From positions 9,015,501-9,079,500 of the forward strand of contig AP031355.1 of assembly GCA_037833965.1 (NCBI GenBank): a DNA stretch of 64,000 nucleotides, read 5' to 3'. The position numbers were made by a program, and so were the translations under genes. The notes under the pieces are model-generated. The model did no database searches. It was given only the letters and a program-made list of their open reading frames with translations, and was not told the origin of the DNA. The DNA comes from Marchantia polymorpha subsp. ruderalis (lineage: Eukaryota > Streptophyta > Marchantiopsida > Marchantiales > Marchantiaceae). Positions 1-11,482 of the stretch are shown here, in pieces (position 1 is the first letter of the stretch; each line of letters opens with the position of its first letter).

Positions 1-799
1 CTTTGGCCTCCTTTGCTTCCTGGCTACTTTTTGATAGTTTGTGAGGTACTACCACCCCATACTGTTCCACCTTTCGTTGGCAATATTTGTAATTCGGGAT
101 CTCTCCACTAGGCTACTAACGAGAGATATACAAACATACATGCACTCAACTTGAACATCGACAGCAAATTAGAGAAAAACAATTCCATGTCACAAACTCA
201 ATTGGTTGATAATACTCCCAGTAACTGTTCTCCGTTTGCTTCCCACATTCTTTCTTAATATAAAATGATTTAAGCACTGGGACAGTCTCATGCTGGCCTT
301 GAGATTAGACGAATCTGGCATATGATCCGAAGCTTATGACAAAGTCAAACCAATGATCCATTCAGAAGATCTTTTGTAGGGTTGATTGGTACGTGATTGA
401 GCAAAAAGCCTTCACGCTGCGTAAAGAGACTTTCTCGGTTATTGTAAATCATGCGATAAAGCATTATGCTTGTAAGAAGGACAAATGTTGGTAAATGTAG
501 TTTGGTCTTTAGTTGCGTTAACATAGTTTTTAATTTTTTTTTCAAAAAGAGTAAGATTGAGGAGTAGATGACTAAGAATTTCAAACTGTTAGTATAAGAA
601 TACTTCAAAGTACATTAAATAGTAGATTCGGTAGTAGATGCCAAGTTAGGAATAGTGTAATCCATATTACCTACCTCTTTTTTGAAGTTAGTGTTTTTAT
701 TTGTAGGCAATAAAGTTGAATAAGATGAGTTATGATACACTAAAGTAGATTATTCATAACTTTCTCAATTAGTGATGATTCAACTTATGCAGGATTTCA
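1..799. other. Gene-free left edge
   Basis: I see no coding exon, RNA gene or repeat boundary here. The only open frame, on the minus strand at 345-608, is AT-rich and low in complexity. The stretch leads into the decayed coiled-coil ORF on its right. Confidence 0.5.
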
Positions 800-3540
800 A
801 TAGATAGATCTCGGCGTGCTTGTTTCAAAGAGCTCAAGAACACCGGGAACATATGAAGGAATCCTACGTTACGAGTGGAGGAAGCGAAGGACATGGAAAG
901 GCGAAGGCAAAGAAGTGCCTTCGAACTTAGGCTAAAACACCTTCAGCGTTATAGCAGAAGTGACTTCGTTGAAGGAACTTCGGCGTAGAGAAGGGCGGCG
1001 CCGACCGAAAAGGAAATTTCAGCACTTGTACCACCAATTCGCACGCGTTCATGATGCGGTTAGGAGGTCAAAGGACATTAGTAGAATCATGAGTTACTCG
1101 CCAATATTTCGAGAAAGTGCATTAGCGAATTCGGAGCTCAGTGAGGATCGCGAGTGAGAAATTGAGAGCGTAGCAATGAAGCGAGCTTCAAGACTTTGAT
1201 TGTTATCGTTGAAAATACCGGAATTTGGATTGAGAGTGTATCGTCAAGAACTGATAACTGCCAAGGTCAATTTCTTGTTGTGCGATTGAAATTGGATTTC
1301 CGCAACAATTGTGAAGGAGTGGCAGGAGGAACGCGCATCGGACACCGATGTACTTCGTTGCAACCTTGAGAGTTGGACAATTGACCACTTGGTTCAAGTC
1401 TTGGGGCCGTGTGCAGGTGAGGAAGACGATTACACCTACGACTACTAAAGCGTGAAAGTGATCCAAGTCAAGGAGAAGACATTTGCAAAGTTATTCAAGA
1501 GACCTCGCTCGTCCAAGAACGGATGGCGGACTATAGAGTATTGCAATTGAATGAGACGCAATGTGACGGTGGCACTAATGCAGATTCTGCGGTCTTCAAG
1601 AACAACATACATGGCAACAAGGCAAGTCAAGTTTGTGACGGTGGCACTAATGCAGATTCTGCGATCTTCAAGAACAACATACATGGCAACAAGGCAAGTC
1701 AAGTTTGTGGAACGCGCAGTGTTGGGGAAGCCAATTCTCTGGGCTCTTATCTTCTAGAGTACATACCACATGAACGTCAATGACATGTTCGAAAGATCGA
1801 TGAATTACTAATCATCGTCCTTCATTAACTTCTATCGAGGTATGGTTTGCTGACTGAATCAAAGCAACAAAAATTTCCGCTCAAGAGCAAGATTGCTGGA
1901 TCCAATGACGAAGTAGTGCTATGAGGTAATGAAGTTAACATCGAGGACGACATTGAACCTACACCGCCTTTGGTCAAAGTGGACAAGTCGGAAGAAGACA
2001 TTGAGGAACAATCAACGAGGAAGCGACTCAAGTTGCAAATCTTTTCTGTTTTGGAGGTAGTGGATTGACCAGTGAAATTGTGGACCAGGAGACCAATTCC
2101 TACGCAGATGAGGACAACGACCACGCATTCTCATAGTAAGATGAAGGCACGACACCGACAGATAGAGGAAGATGATAGTACAGAATGTAGCGAAGCAACT
2201 TCATAGCATCAAGTGACTTCGGCGGAATGGGCTGAAGTGGAAACGCATCAAGCAAGAACAAAAGACAAATGAACTTCGAAATGACGATCTTCGGACGTGT
2301 CCATGTCTGGGCCGTTGGAGGAAGGCAAAGAACGGGAAGATGAGAGCGATACGGAGATTTTGGGTCAATGTCTTCGGCCTTCATAACAACCATTAGCGCC
2401 TTTGGCCGAAGATCTTCAGCCTTTGGGTAAGGTAACTTTGGATGTGCCTACAGAGTTGGAAGAGCCGCCGGTGGAGCCAAATTCGATCAAAGAACTTCAC
2501 TAGCGAGTAGTGGCGGAAGTGGAAAGGACTGTTGTTGAGCAACCGACGATGCGTTCGTATAAGGTGTCTTTGGATACAGTCGAGTTTGACTGCTGCGAGG
2601 GGACTTTGGTCGAGGAGCCGAAGACGGTAGAGTTTAGTCAAGATGATCTTTGAATGATATGATAGTTCTCTTAGTCAAGTATTAAGATGGAAAGATGGCA
2701 AAGTACGCGGAGCCAGAATTAGCAAGATCCTATGTAGAGTTAGTGCGCAGCAGGACGAAGGCAAAGGTGGCAGCAGCTGCAGAGGTATTAGAAAAAGTTC
2801 CGAGCTTAATTTCATAGTGTGCGATCATGACAGTTACCTTGCAGTAGCGGGAAGAACAACTATGAGCAAAGGAGTTTGAGTGTGCAGAACTTCTAAGAAG
2901 TCTATGAGCTAAGAAGAGACTTCGCAAGGGGAAGAAGCTAAAGTGCAAGGATCTTCGGGTTGATATTAACAATGCGTGAAAGGTGGCAGTAGACCTTCGA
3001 GACAGATTGAAGACGTCTCGAGTCGCATTTAATGAGGAATCTTCTCACGTGGATGAGCTGACGGCGGATCTGGTGGCACTGTATCACTCATAGGTTGTCG
3101 AATTGGCTCGTTGGATGCAAAAATTGACTGATTGCGAAGCTGTCCAAACTTTGAAGTTAGAACGTGGGAAAAAGTTGGATGCGGATTGTAGTAGATTGCA
3201 ATCTCAACAGCCGGCAGTTGAAAAGCAATTGGTCGCGGCTCGAGCAAAATTGATGGAGATAGATACGACTGTTTAACAACTTGAACAGCAGACGTATGTT
3301 GCGTTGCGTGCAAAGATAGAGCGATGTTTTTGTGATTACGTGAAATGGGAGATTCATATCACAAAGTAGATGAAATTGGATTTGCTGGAGCGTCGATTGA
3401 AGTAATTGGGAGCGAGCGGAGCCGTAGTACATCGAAAGTTAGGTAGAATGGTCAATTCGTTCATTTCCGATTTAAAGTAAATGAAGTAAAATCTAGAGTT
3501 AGAGCTTTCAGCAGTTTTGAGTTAGAATAGGAAAAGACAC
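800..3540 (+). pseudogene. Decayed coiled-coil ORF of a high-copy liverwort-type family
   Basis: Plus-strand translation gives a recognisable protein interrupted by many stops and at least one frameshift. The N-terminal part (about 960-1830) is basic and then globular, with WQEERASD and NVTVALMQILRSSRTTYM as landmarks. The C-terminal part (2701-3532, a single frame) is a long heptad-like coiled coil running through KVAVDLRDRLKTSR and DELTADLV. Most in-frame stops fit C-to-T change at the first codon base: TAG for CAG, TGA for CGA, TAA for CAA. A TAG at about 1758 fits TGG-to-TAG instead, and the frame shifts near 1850. From memory the protein matches a hypothetical family present in many copies in Marchantia polymorpha; a BLAST search is needed. 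Its function is unknown, and it may belong to a transposable element. It is certainly not expressed as a full protein. The left boundary is approximate. Confidence 0.7.
1562..1705 (+). repeat. 72-bp tandem duplication, two copies
   Basis: Two adjacent 72-bp units (1562-1633 and 1634-1705) differ by one base (GCGGTC against GCGATC). The unit is 24 codons, so the frame of the host ORF is kept. Both copies encode the VTVALMQILRSSRTTYMA segment. The near identity inside a badly decayed ORF suggests a recent duplication. Confidence 0.9.
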
Positions 3541-6230
3541 TAGATTTGCGGATGTGGTAACTGCCGCATCTGCGAACATCGCACCTGATGTGGATTCGCA
3601 GGTAGCGGATGATGCGTCAGAGGCCCAAGGCTCTGCCTTCGGGGGGTTTTTCCATGAGTCATTTTTCAATCGTAAGTTTGCATTCTTCCGCACATTCGTG
3701 AGTTGAGAGCTTTGTCATAGTGTGGGAGTGGCTTCAATTTGTCAAATATACAGCATCTGAAGTAGAGAGTATAATTCGGATGTTCTGGGTGGTGCATAAT
3801 GTAGCTCAGGATTTAAGCAAATCTATACATTTGATGTTTGGTGTAGCCGGCTGAGCGTGTAATCTTGAGAAGTTTTCTCCTCTAGATATCAATTGCAAAG
3901 TCGCTTGCGACTTCTGTAGTGTCTATTGGATGAATTTTAGAATTTGGATGTAATTTCACCCTGCATTTGTATCACCTTCGGCCTTAGCATTTGCAGTTGC
4001 TTCTGGGAGTGACATGTGTCTTAGAAGTAAAAATTTTCAATAGAATGTTGATTCGTGACAATAATTGAATCTCTAGTGTTGTTTCTGGCCTCATGGTATC
4101 GGATCTTTACCAGTATGTTCATTTTGATATTTATCTGTTATTACATTTAGCAGCCCTCTATTACTCCTACGATGTGCGACGTTCTCTCTCTCTAGCTGAA
4201 GCAAAGAAATTTGAGATCAGTTGAAGTTTCAACATATAAACTGTGGCATTGAAGAAACTTTTAAGTGGATGCATTATCTTACTCTTTGTTAAAAACTTCG
4301 CTTCTTTCATGTGAAGCTTTTCCTTGTCTTAGCATATCATTCCATTTTGAAGTAATTTTTCACTTTTTGATTTTTAAACCTAAGTTTGGGAGCTTTGTTA
4401 GCTCCAACCGCGTTCATGTATTACTCATACTCATCACAAAACCACCGCCACGATCTTTTTCTCCAGTGCTACTACACGTCAATCCACAAGCGTCCTCACC
4501 ATTTGATTTCTCGAAGGTGTGTTTTGGAAAAGTTACAATAATAGCAATTGAACAACTATCCTTTAAATGCCAAACAAAACTACCTCTCGTAGAAAATCTT
4601 CATCATCATTCTACAATTGATTGATAGTGATGTTTTGAGTTCGTTTTATTGCTGGTTTTATGTAGTTTTGATTTTCTATGATGTTAAAGCTATCAATTTG
4701 CAATCAAAAATTATTAAATTGATTTGAATTGAAAAATAAACCTGAATCATAGTTATTAGATTAAGTAAATTTTCTCCAAATATGATAACAAGTCCAAATT
4801 ATTTCAAACATTCACTCAATTTCAAATTTTATTTAAATCCCAATTATTTGTGATCTTATATTTTTTAAGTTATTCAATTATTAACTTGGTACGTATATTT
4901 TTCACATATGTTACAAAGAATGTAAAAAAATTCACAAATTTGATCGAATATATAACTAACATAATATCTCAAAAAATTATTGTTTTAAGAAGTCAAATAA
5001 CATCTGATTTTGTTTTGAATTTGAACTTGAATTTGAAAAATAAATATTTTCTTTAAAATTATAGATTAAAATATATAAAAATCAAATTTTCAAAATTTTA
5101 TATTATTTAAAAATCTAAAATACTATGAAATTATAATGCTCTACAAGTTAAATTATACTTAAAATTCAATGATTGAACTATGATCAGTCAAATATGCATA
5201 TGTTGTTTTGCAAAAAAATAATTTGAATATTAGTGTTGAAAGACATTCAAATTGATACATCCAAAAGACTAAATTTTATATTGAATCAATAAATTACACA
5301 ATTATGTATCAAGTTATGTTTCATTAATAAGCTATAGTATCACAAGTAATTGAGACTATAAATGTATATGCAAAATTCATCACTTTTAAATTATGTTGTA
5401 AGTGATTTACACATTATAGTCCAAAGTTATAGTTTTCAAGATAGTGGATGTTGATCACAAATAGAGTAACTATCATAATGTTAAACAATTATATTAAGTT
5501 CATTCCATACAACATTCAAGTTTCATCTTGAAACAAAAACTTTCAGTATCTATGCTATGTATTATTTTTTTTTCATATGTATCATGGTTTAAAAAAGCCA
5601 AGATATTCTTGACGCCTCAGGGGAATCCAAAAGAGAAAAGTTTGAACTTGCCTGTCACAGTCATATCAATGAACTTGAAGATGACTTGTGTCTATCATAT
5701 TAAACCAGTAACTTTGAGACAACAAACCACTGGAAGGAAGAATTAGTGATATTTGCTTTATGTTCACTGTGAACATACTCCTCATGAGCATCCAAATTTA
5801 TCTAATCATAACTGTATTTAACTATCCCACATTGAATTTTAACAATTGCAAGGTAAAGAAGCCATAACACAGGATACATGGGTGCTCCATGCAACCTCAT
5901 GAGAAGATATGAACTTTTAGCGAGCACAAAGACCAAAATGAAACATTGAGCACTGAAATAGTGAAATACATGCCCACATAATTGTCTCTACGTGTTTAGA
6001 ATTCCTCACCTGGAACGTAACGAAGCACTCCTTGGTTACGACTGGATGAGGACGAATTTCCATCACAAGAGAGAGTGGTTAACAAGCGATTACTGAAGTG
6101 CTATTCTGACGAAGTGAGTTTCCTAAAACTGTGAAATTCCTACTGCATAACGCGTCACGAGGACAGATAAGATATGCACCTGGCAGTGTCTAACACGACG
6201 CCATAACAATGTTTCCTGAAACAATTGTGA
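3541..6230. other. Gene-free, AT-rich stretch
   Basis: I see no credible gene. The core from about 4640 to 5520 is strongly AT-rich with runs of A and T and only short open frames. The open frame at 4265-4624 starts at GTG, resembles nothing I know and has no splice context. This may be old, decayed transposon DNA. Confidence 0.5.
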
Positions 6231-7030
6231 ATGTTCAGAGACATTCAGCTTGTCATTGTCTTGCAATCCAAACTCCTCGAGACGTTCTCTAGTAGTGGTC
6301 GCCGCCTCTGCCGCCTGCGTGACTCGACAACTATGCCAGGAGATGGCACCACGTGCCTCGGAGAAGCACCTCCAGGGGCTCTACCAAGTAAGCGGATAGT
6401 TTTGTCTCCAAGTGTAGGGTCCGAGCTCGTGGAAACACTTGTCGGCGCCTCGAGTTCTTCATGTGAGCAAGAGTCGGATAAGGTTTTCGGACTCGCAATC
6501 CGGTGACGAACGCAAACCCACCAGCTGGAAAGTGGACATCCTCGCATGTGAACGCAGTTCCACAGGAATCCTGTTACGTCCAATACAGAGCAGATAGCCT
6601 CTGAACGTCGTCGCCCGCCGCGCTGTGCGACGTTCCCCAGCGCCATAGGCACGCCCCGAGGAACCACAGGAATCTCCCATCGACAGGTTCGGACGTAAAA
6701 ATCTCTTCCATCAATGGACAGTGCAGATGCTCTGTACAAGTACATTGAAGACCGAAGCTTCTTCCGAAACCTTGGCGACTCTCTCGTGCGCAGTCAGTCC
6801 GGTGTTGCAAAGTTACTGCATCCTCTCCGGAGCTCATCGCCATCATGGGATCCCCGTTTGTTTGTCTTTTGCTTCCGGTACATGAAATTCTTACCGCCCC
6901 TAAGCTTCGTGTTCAGTGCATTCATTCCACAATCCTCGTGCACGGCCGAAGAGCTCTCTTTCTCTCGAGTGCATTGTAAGCCCCTACCTGAGCAAGAGTT
7001 TAGCTAACTGAAATCCTCGAGCCGGACAGA
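6231..7030. other. GC-richer island of unknown content
   Basis: This block is clearly richer in GC than the AT-rich DNA on both sides and carries open frames on both strands: 6231-6506 plus, 6714-7007 plus, and 6245-6745 minus (166 codons). None of the translations resembles a family I know, and I cannot build a spliced gene from them. It could be a non-coding transcript, a decayed gene, or a fragment of one. No function can be given. Confidence 0.3.
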
Positions 7031-10000
7031 GCCTTTTTTATAGGGTCTCAAAGGTCATTGTGACTCTGGAATTCACAGTATTCGAGTGGGCGCATTGCCT
7101 ACAAAAGCTCACAGCTCTTCATTGGTTTGCACTCTTATTGCAATCACCGAGTGGCCCAAAAGCACAGCTATAGTTTATCCTTCTTATTTCACTACTTCTT
7201 GAGAGTGGATGGATCTAGGATATAACCCGACATAGTGATCATCAATCAGTACAGTCTGGAAGGGACTTTCAAGTTCATGACATTCCTCCAGGATCAAAAA
7301 TTACTAACTAAACAAATCAAAATCTATTTACAACTTTCGTGGCATTTTACTGATTATCTTGCGAGGATGAACTACATTATTTTGCTTATTGTCGCCATTC
7401 AGGTTTTGATGCATACGCATATCCTATCACACTATACGTTGCTTACACCAGAAGATTTAGATTGTCATACATTCACTCAGATGTTTAATTACTGAACGAA
7501 AATCATCACCGTAATGTAAGTTAGAATGTATTACTGGACATAACCATCTGGTGCCAAAAAGATTGCTATTTTCTAACCATTCATATGAAAATTTTCTCAA
7601 TGGGAAACATAGATAAGCAATCAGTGAAATATCATATATAACTCTACTATCAAATCCAAAATAAAACTCCAAATGTCTTGCAGTAGATAAAGCGTTTTCA
7701 TGCGTTGCATGAAAATTATTAGTTGTAACAAAATTGAAAAAATACTAATTTAAAAAAATGGATGATGTGAAAGTATATTTTCAGAAGAAAATAACATGTG
7801 AACATAACAATATATAAATTTCAAAAATATATATTGCTAAATTTTTTTTGGACATATGATATGCCAACTATATTTCTCAACATGATCTAACTGTAAATTT
7901 TTTAGATCCACATATATTTACATTTTCAAACTGTCACAAAAACAACAGAAGTTTTGCAAATGGCTCATTTAATATTATACATTACCTATCTTTTGTAGAG
8001 AAATCAAAAGCACACTTTTTCCCTCTTGAAAGAATTATACATGGAAAAATATTATATAAACATCTCTTAACTTCAAAGTTATGAATCATCAATCAAACCT
8101 GAAATGTATCTGAAGTATCTTATATTACCTACAGATTTCAAGCCTTGATAATCATGAATTCGAAAAGTTTTCAATTTAAAATTAGCAAGTTGAGTCATGA
8201 AGCAAAGAGAAGCTGAAATTAAGAAGACATTGGAAAACACATGAGAAGAAATCCCAGAGTTAGATCATCCATGTGTAAAACATCTTGAAATAAAATGTCT
8301 CTAAATACCACGTTGCAAAGTCTTGGAAATCCACTAGCACATCACAATCTGAATTACTTTTAAAGCAACAAAACATTCTCGCAAACCTACAAGCCAGAAG
8401 CAGACGCAATAAGGACCAAATCTTACACTTTAATTAATTGACCCTAATCAACACGGATCCTTGATCCATAAGTTTCATCATAAGACTTCTTATGGCAAGA
8501 CAAGAGCAAGTACAATAACAAAAGGAAGCAATACTGTCAATCTTACTTCCCACATCTTGTATGTATATAGTGTGACATAGAGTTAAACAACCCCCTGAAG
8601 AATATACTGATGTGTGTAAGGCTTTGACTATACGACAGTTTTTTCCTCTGCTCATATCTAATTGAATACATACATGTTAAGGTTTCAGGATTTAATTGAG
8701 GCCTTCATAACTATGTAAAACCCAGTTTGATATATTTCAAAGGCTTTGGCCTCTGAAATATGCAGATTTTTGTGGACAACTAGCATTTGAAACCTTGAGC
8801 TTCGTTAGGATAATTTAATAGTTCGAATCCGAAATTTGGCAGTCCCTGATTAGATACATAGCCGCATTGGATAAGCACATGTAAAGCCTCATGTTCTCAT
8901 ACATGACCATTTCTTTTGAGCGTTCCACATAACTATGGATGTCAGTAACATATGCATGACATATAGGTTTCATAAAATAATTCAATTCACTTGATGAATC
9001 CATTTTAGAGAGGTGACTCTGCTGAGGATTGACCCTTCGCATCACATAGGAAAAAATGATTAGTCATGAGGAGACGCCTATATTTGCAGTCAACCTGAAT
9101 TTTTTATGGACGTCATGCATTCGAAAAATTATTCAATACATCTACCATTAAATAAACACGTGTGATTTTACAGCTGATTCGTTTAGAGGCAACTTGGGTG
9201 AATAGGTGGAACCCCTCATCAGGTCAACGTAGATATATTTTTCTCTGTAACAGTAAATACATATTGGGTTGGAGAAATGTCAAAAGGTACGTGGGAAGAA
9301 ACTGTGCAACATCCATGCGTAAACTTAGAGAGATGAAAAACGCTGCTATTTATCAATTTATAGTCCAATGAACCTTCAAGCGGTCAATGAAAGATTGCAA
9401 CAAGTGTAAGTGGTCAATTGTTCTAGACCATTCTCAAAACGAATCAACCATTGACATTGTGTTTGTTAATCCCGTTGACTCCTTCTGTCTCTAACCTACC
9501 CAACATACTTTTAACTTTGATGACATTGTGAACACTCGTAGTGTCCTGGAAAAACTGTTTTCATATACCTCTTTGTAGAGATAAAGAAATACAGCTAGTA
9601 GCTAAAAGTAAGCTCGAATTATTCGTATATAATAGACTTTTGTAAATTATCGAGACTCTATTCGTGTGAAGTATCCACACTCTGAATTATCTGCAATTCT
9701 TTTTTTATATTATTCGTTTATTATTCAGTTCATAATGTGGCGGTACTCATACATAATAACTATTCAATCTCAACTGAGACTAAACGTGGATGCGTTCTCA
9801 TGTTAAAAATTCTCATGGATTGATGTTTAAATTTACATATGATGTGAGAATCTGCTCACAAGAGGATGTGATATTTTTCCTTTTTTCTCAATCTTGCACC
9901 TCGTGCTAAGTTATATTCCACACGAAAAAAGAAACAGATTTGAATCCAAAATTTGTCGATGATTTCAGTCAACGCTATTGTTTACTGGCATACTTAAGTT

Positions 10001-10100
10001 GGCTTGTCGTGTGGAAGACACAGACCACGCACATGAGTATTTTGGGAGGATATATTCCAGCTAAAGCTGAGAGATATTCTACTGGATAGATGCACAGTCC
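7031..10100. other. Gene-free stretch, AT-rich in the middle
   Basis: There are only short open frames without recognisable products. About 7690-8420 is AT-rich. A T-loop-like GTTCGAATC at about 8821 is not embedded in a tRNA cloverleaf. Confidence 0.5.
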
Positions 10101-11482
10101 AGCATGAGCCCCTCACTTCAACAACGTGACAGAGCAGTCGAATCGTCTTTCCTCCATAACTGCGGAACGAAGTTTACTTACGGCAGAGCTCAGCGAAGAG
10201 TGGGGTGTCATAGAACGACACGTGACATGGGACAAGTGGCCGACACGCTCTGTGGGGCGAACGAGGACGGCAGTTCAGGAGAACTATCCCGCAAGGAAGA
10301 AACAAGCCCCGGGCTCGTCCCCACGTTTCCTCGTAATACAACGACATCCTGAAATCACCAGGTCAGCCCTCACAAAACCATCCATCCATCCACCTGTCAA
10401 GCTCGGATTGGCCACTACCAACTTCCGCAAGCGGAAGAACTCCGCGCTCAACAACATGCTCCAGAATGGAATCAACGGATATCCAGCCCGTAAAAGCCTG
10501 GCTCCTCCCCGTTCTACGTCCGTTTAAATCCACCGGACATAACTCTCAAACCGGACGGACGCCCGGAAGCCAACACAGGCGGTCCTTTACCCGAAGTCCA
10601 GTCAAAACCCCAACGCCGAATCCACGGGTGGTGAGGTTTGAACACCAGCAGAGTCAGTTGGCCCGCGCCATCCATCCGAAGCTGCCGATCGATCGCGGAG
10701 CGGAGGAGGAGGAGGAGGAGCGTGGAGACGATGGAGGCAGCGATCGAGAGTCGGGACCGGAGGCAGCGAGTGACCGACCACCGTAATGGACGGGGTCGAC
10801 CCCAGGGCGCTGGAATTAGCGTCCCGGAGGACAATTGACTCGGTGGACGATCAGCCGCAGTGAGCGGCGCCACTGACCGACTGACTGACGGACTGACTGC
10901 AGTCGGTTCCTCCCATGGCCTCGAGAAACTGACGGGGAATTATCTGGATAAGTGGCAAGGCCCGGCAGCAAAACCCTGCGTTCTGCGCCATCGATAGCGA
11001 TCGGCTTCCTCCTTCTCTCCCTCCCTCGCTCCCTCCCTCCCTCCCTCGGGGATCTCTGTCCCTTCATCTCCTCCAGACTGCAGTTAGTGTCGCTCACTCG
11101 CCGGGCGGGCTCGCTGTGGTCGTTCTCCATTTCTCGGCCAGCCGGTCGTGTGTGCAGCCCTCTCTCCCTTCCATCCCTTCCATGTGAGACATCAGCTCGG
11201 AGGATTTTGGCTGTTTTTCTGGCTACGCATTTCTTTCTTCCTTTTGAGTGCTGGTGTGTTTTTTTTTTGGTGGGTAGTCAGCTCGTGTGGAGATTTTGAA
11301 ATCTCCGGGAGTGGACGTATACGGGAGGTTTGTGTTTGGCGTGGTGTGTGTCGAATCCGTGTGGATTCCGATTCATTGTAATTGTTTTCTTCCTGCTGGC
11401 AGCAATTGGACTAGTGTAGATTGGGTGCTTGGGTGACGAGGTTGAGGAATTGGGCCCCTGTTATACATTCTGCCCAGGAGCT
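10101..11482 (+). promoter_or_regulatory. GC-rich promoter and 5' leader region of the SLOG-like gene
   Basis: The DNA changes from AT-rich to GC-rich near 10.1 kb and stays so up to the start codon at 11483. A strong pyrimidine patch made of CCCT repeats lies at about 11008-11050, typical of plant core promoters and leaders. The open frames here (for example 10126-10527) resemble nothing known. The transcription start is not determined. RNA-seq or CAGE would place it. Confidence 0.4.

Noticed and set aside
4094..4105. TGGTATCGGATC, resembling the tRNA-Met primer site of Copia retrotransposons
   Set aside because: It differs from the usual TGGTATCAGAGC at several bases, and I found no matching pair of LTRs or gag-pol sequence nearby.
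8821..8829. T-loop-like GTTCGAATC, possible tRNA
   Set aside because: No acceptor, anticodon or D-arm complementarity can be built around it.
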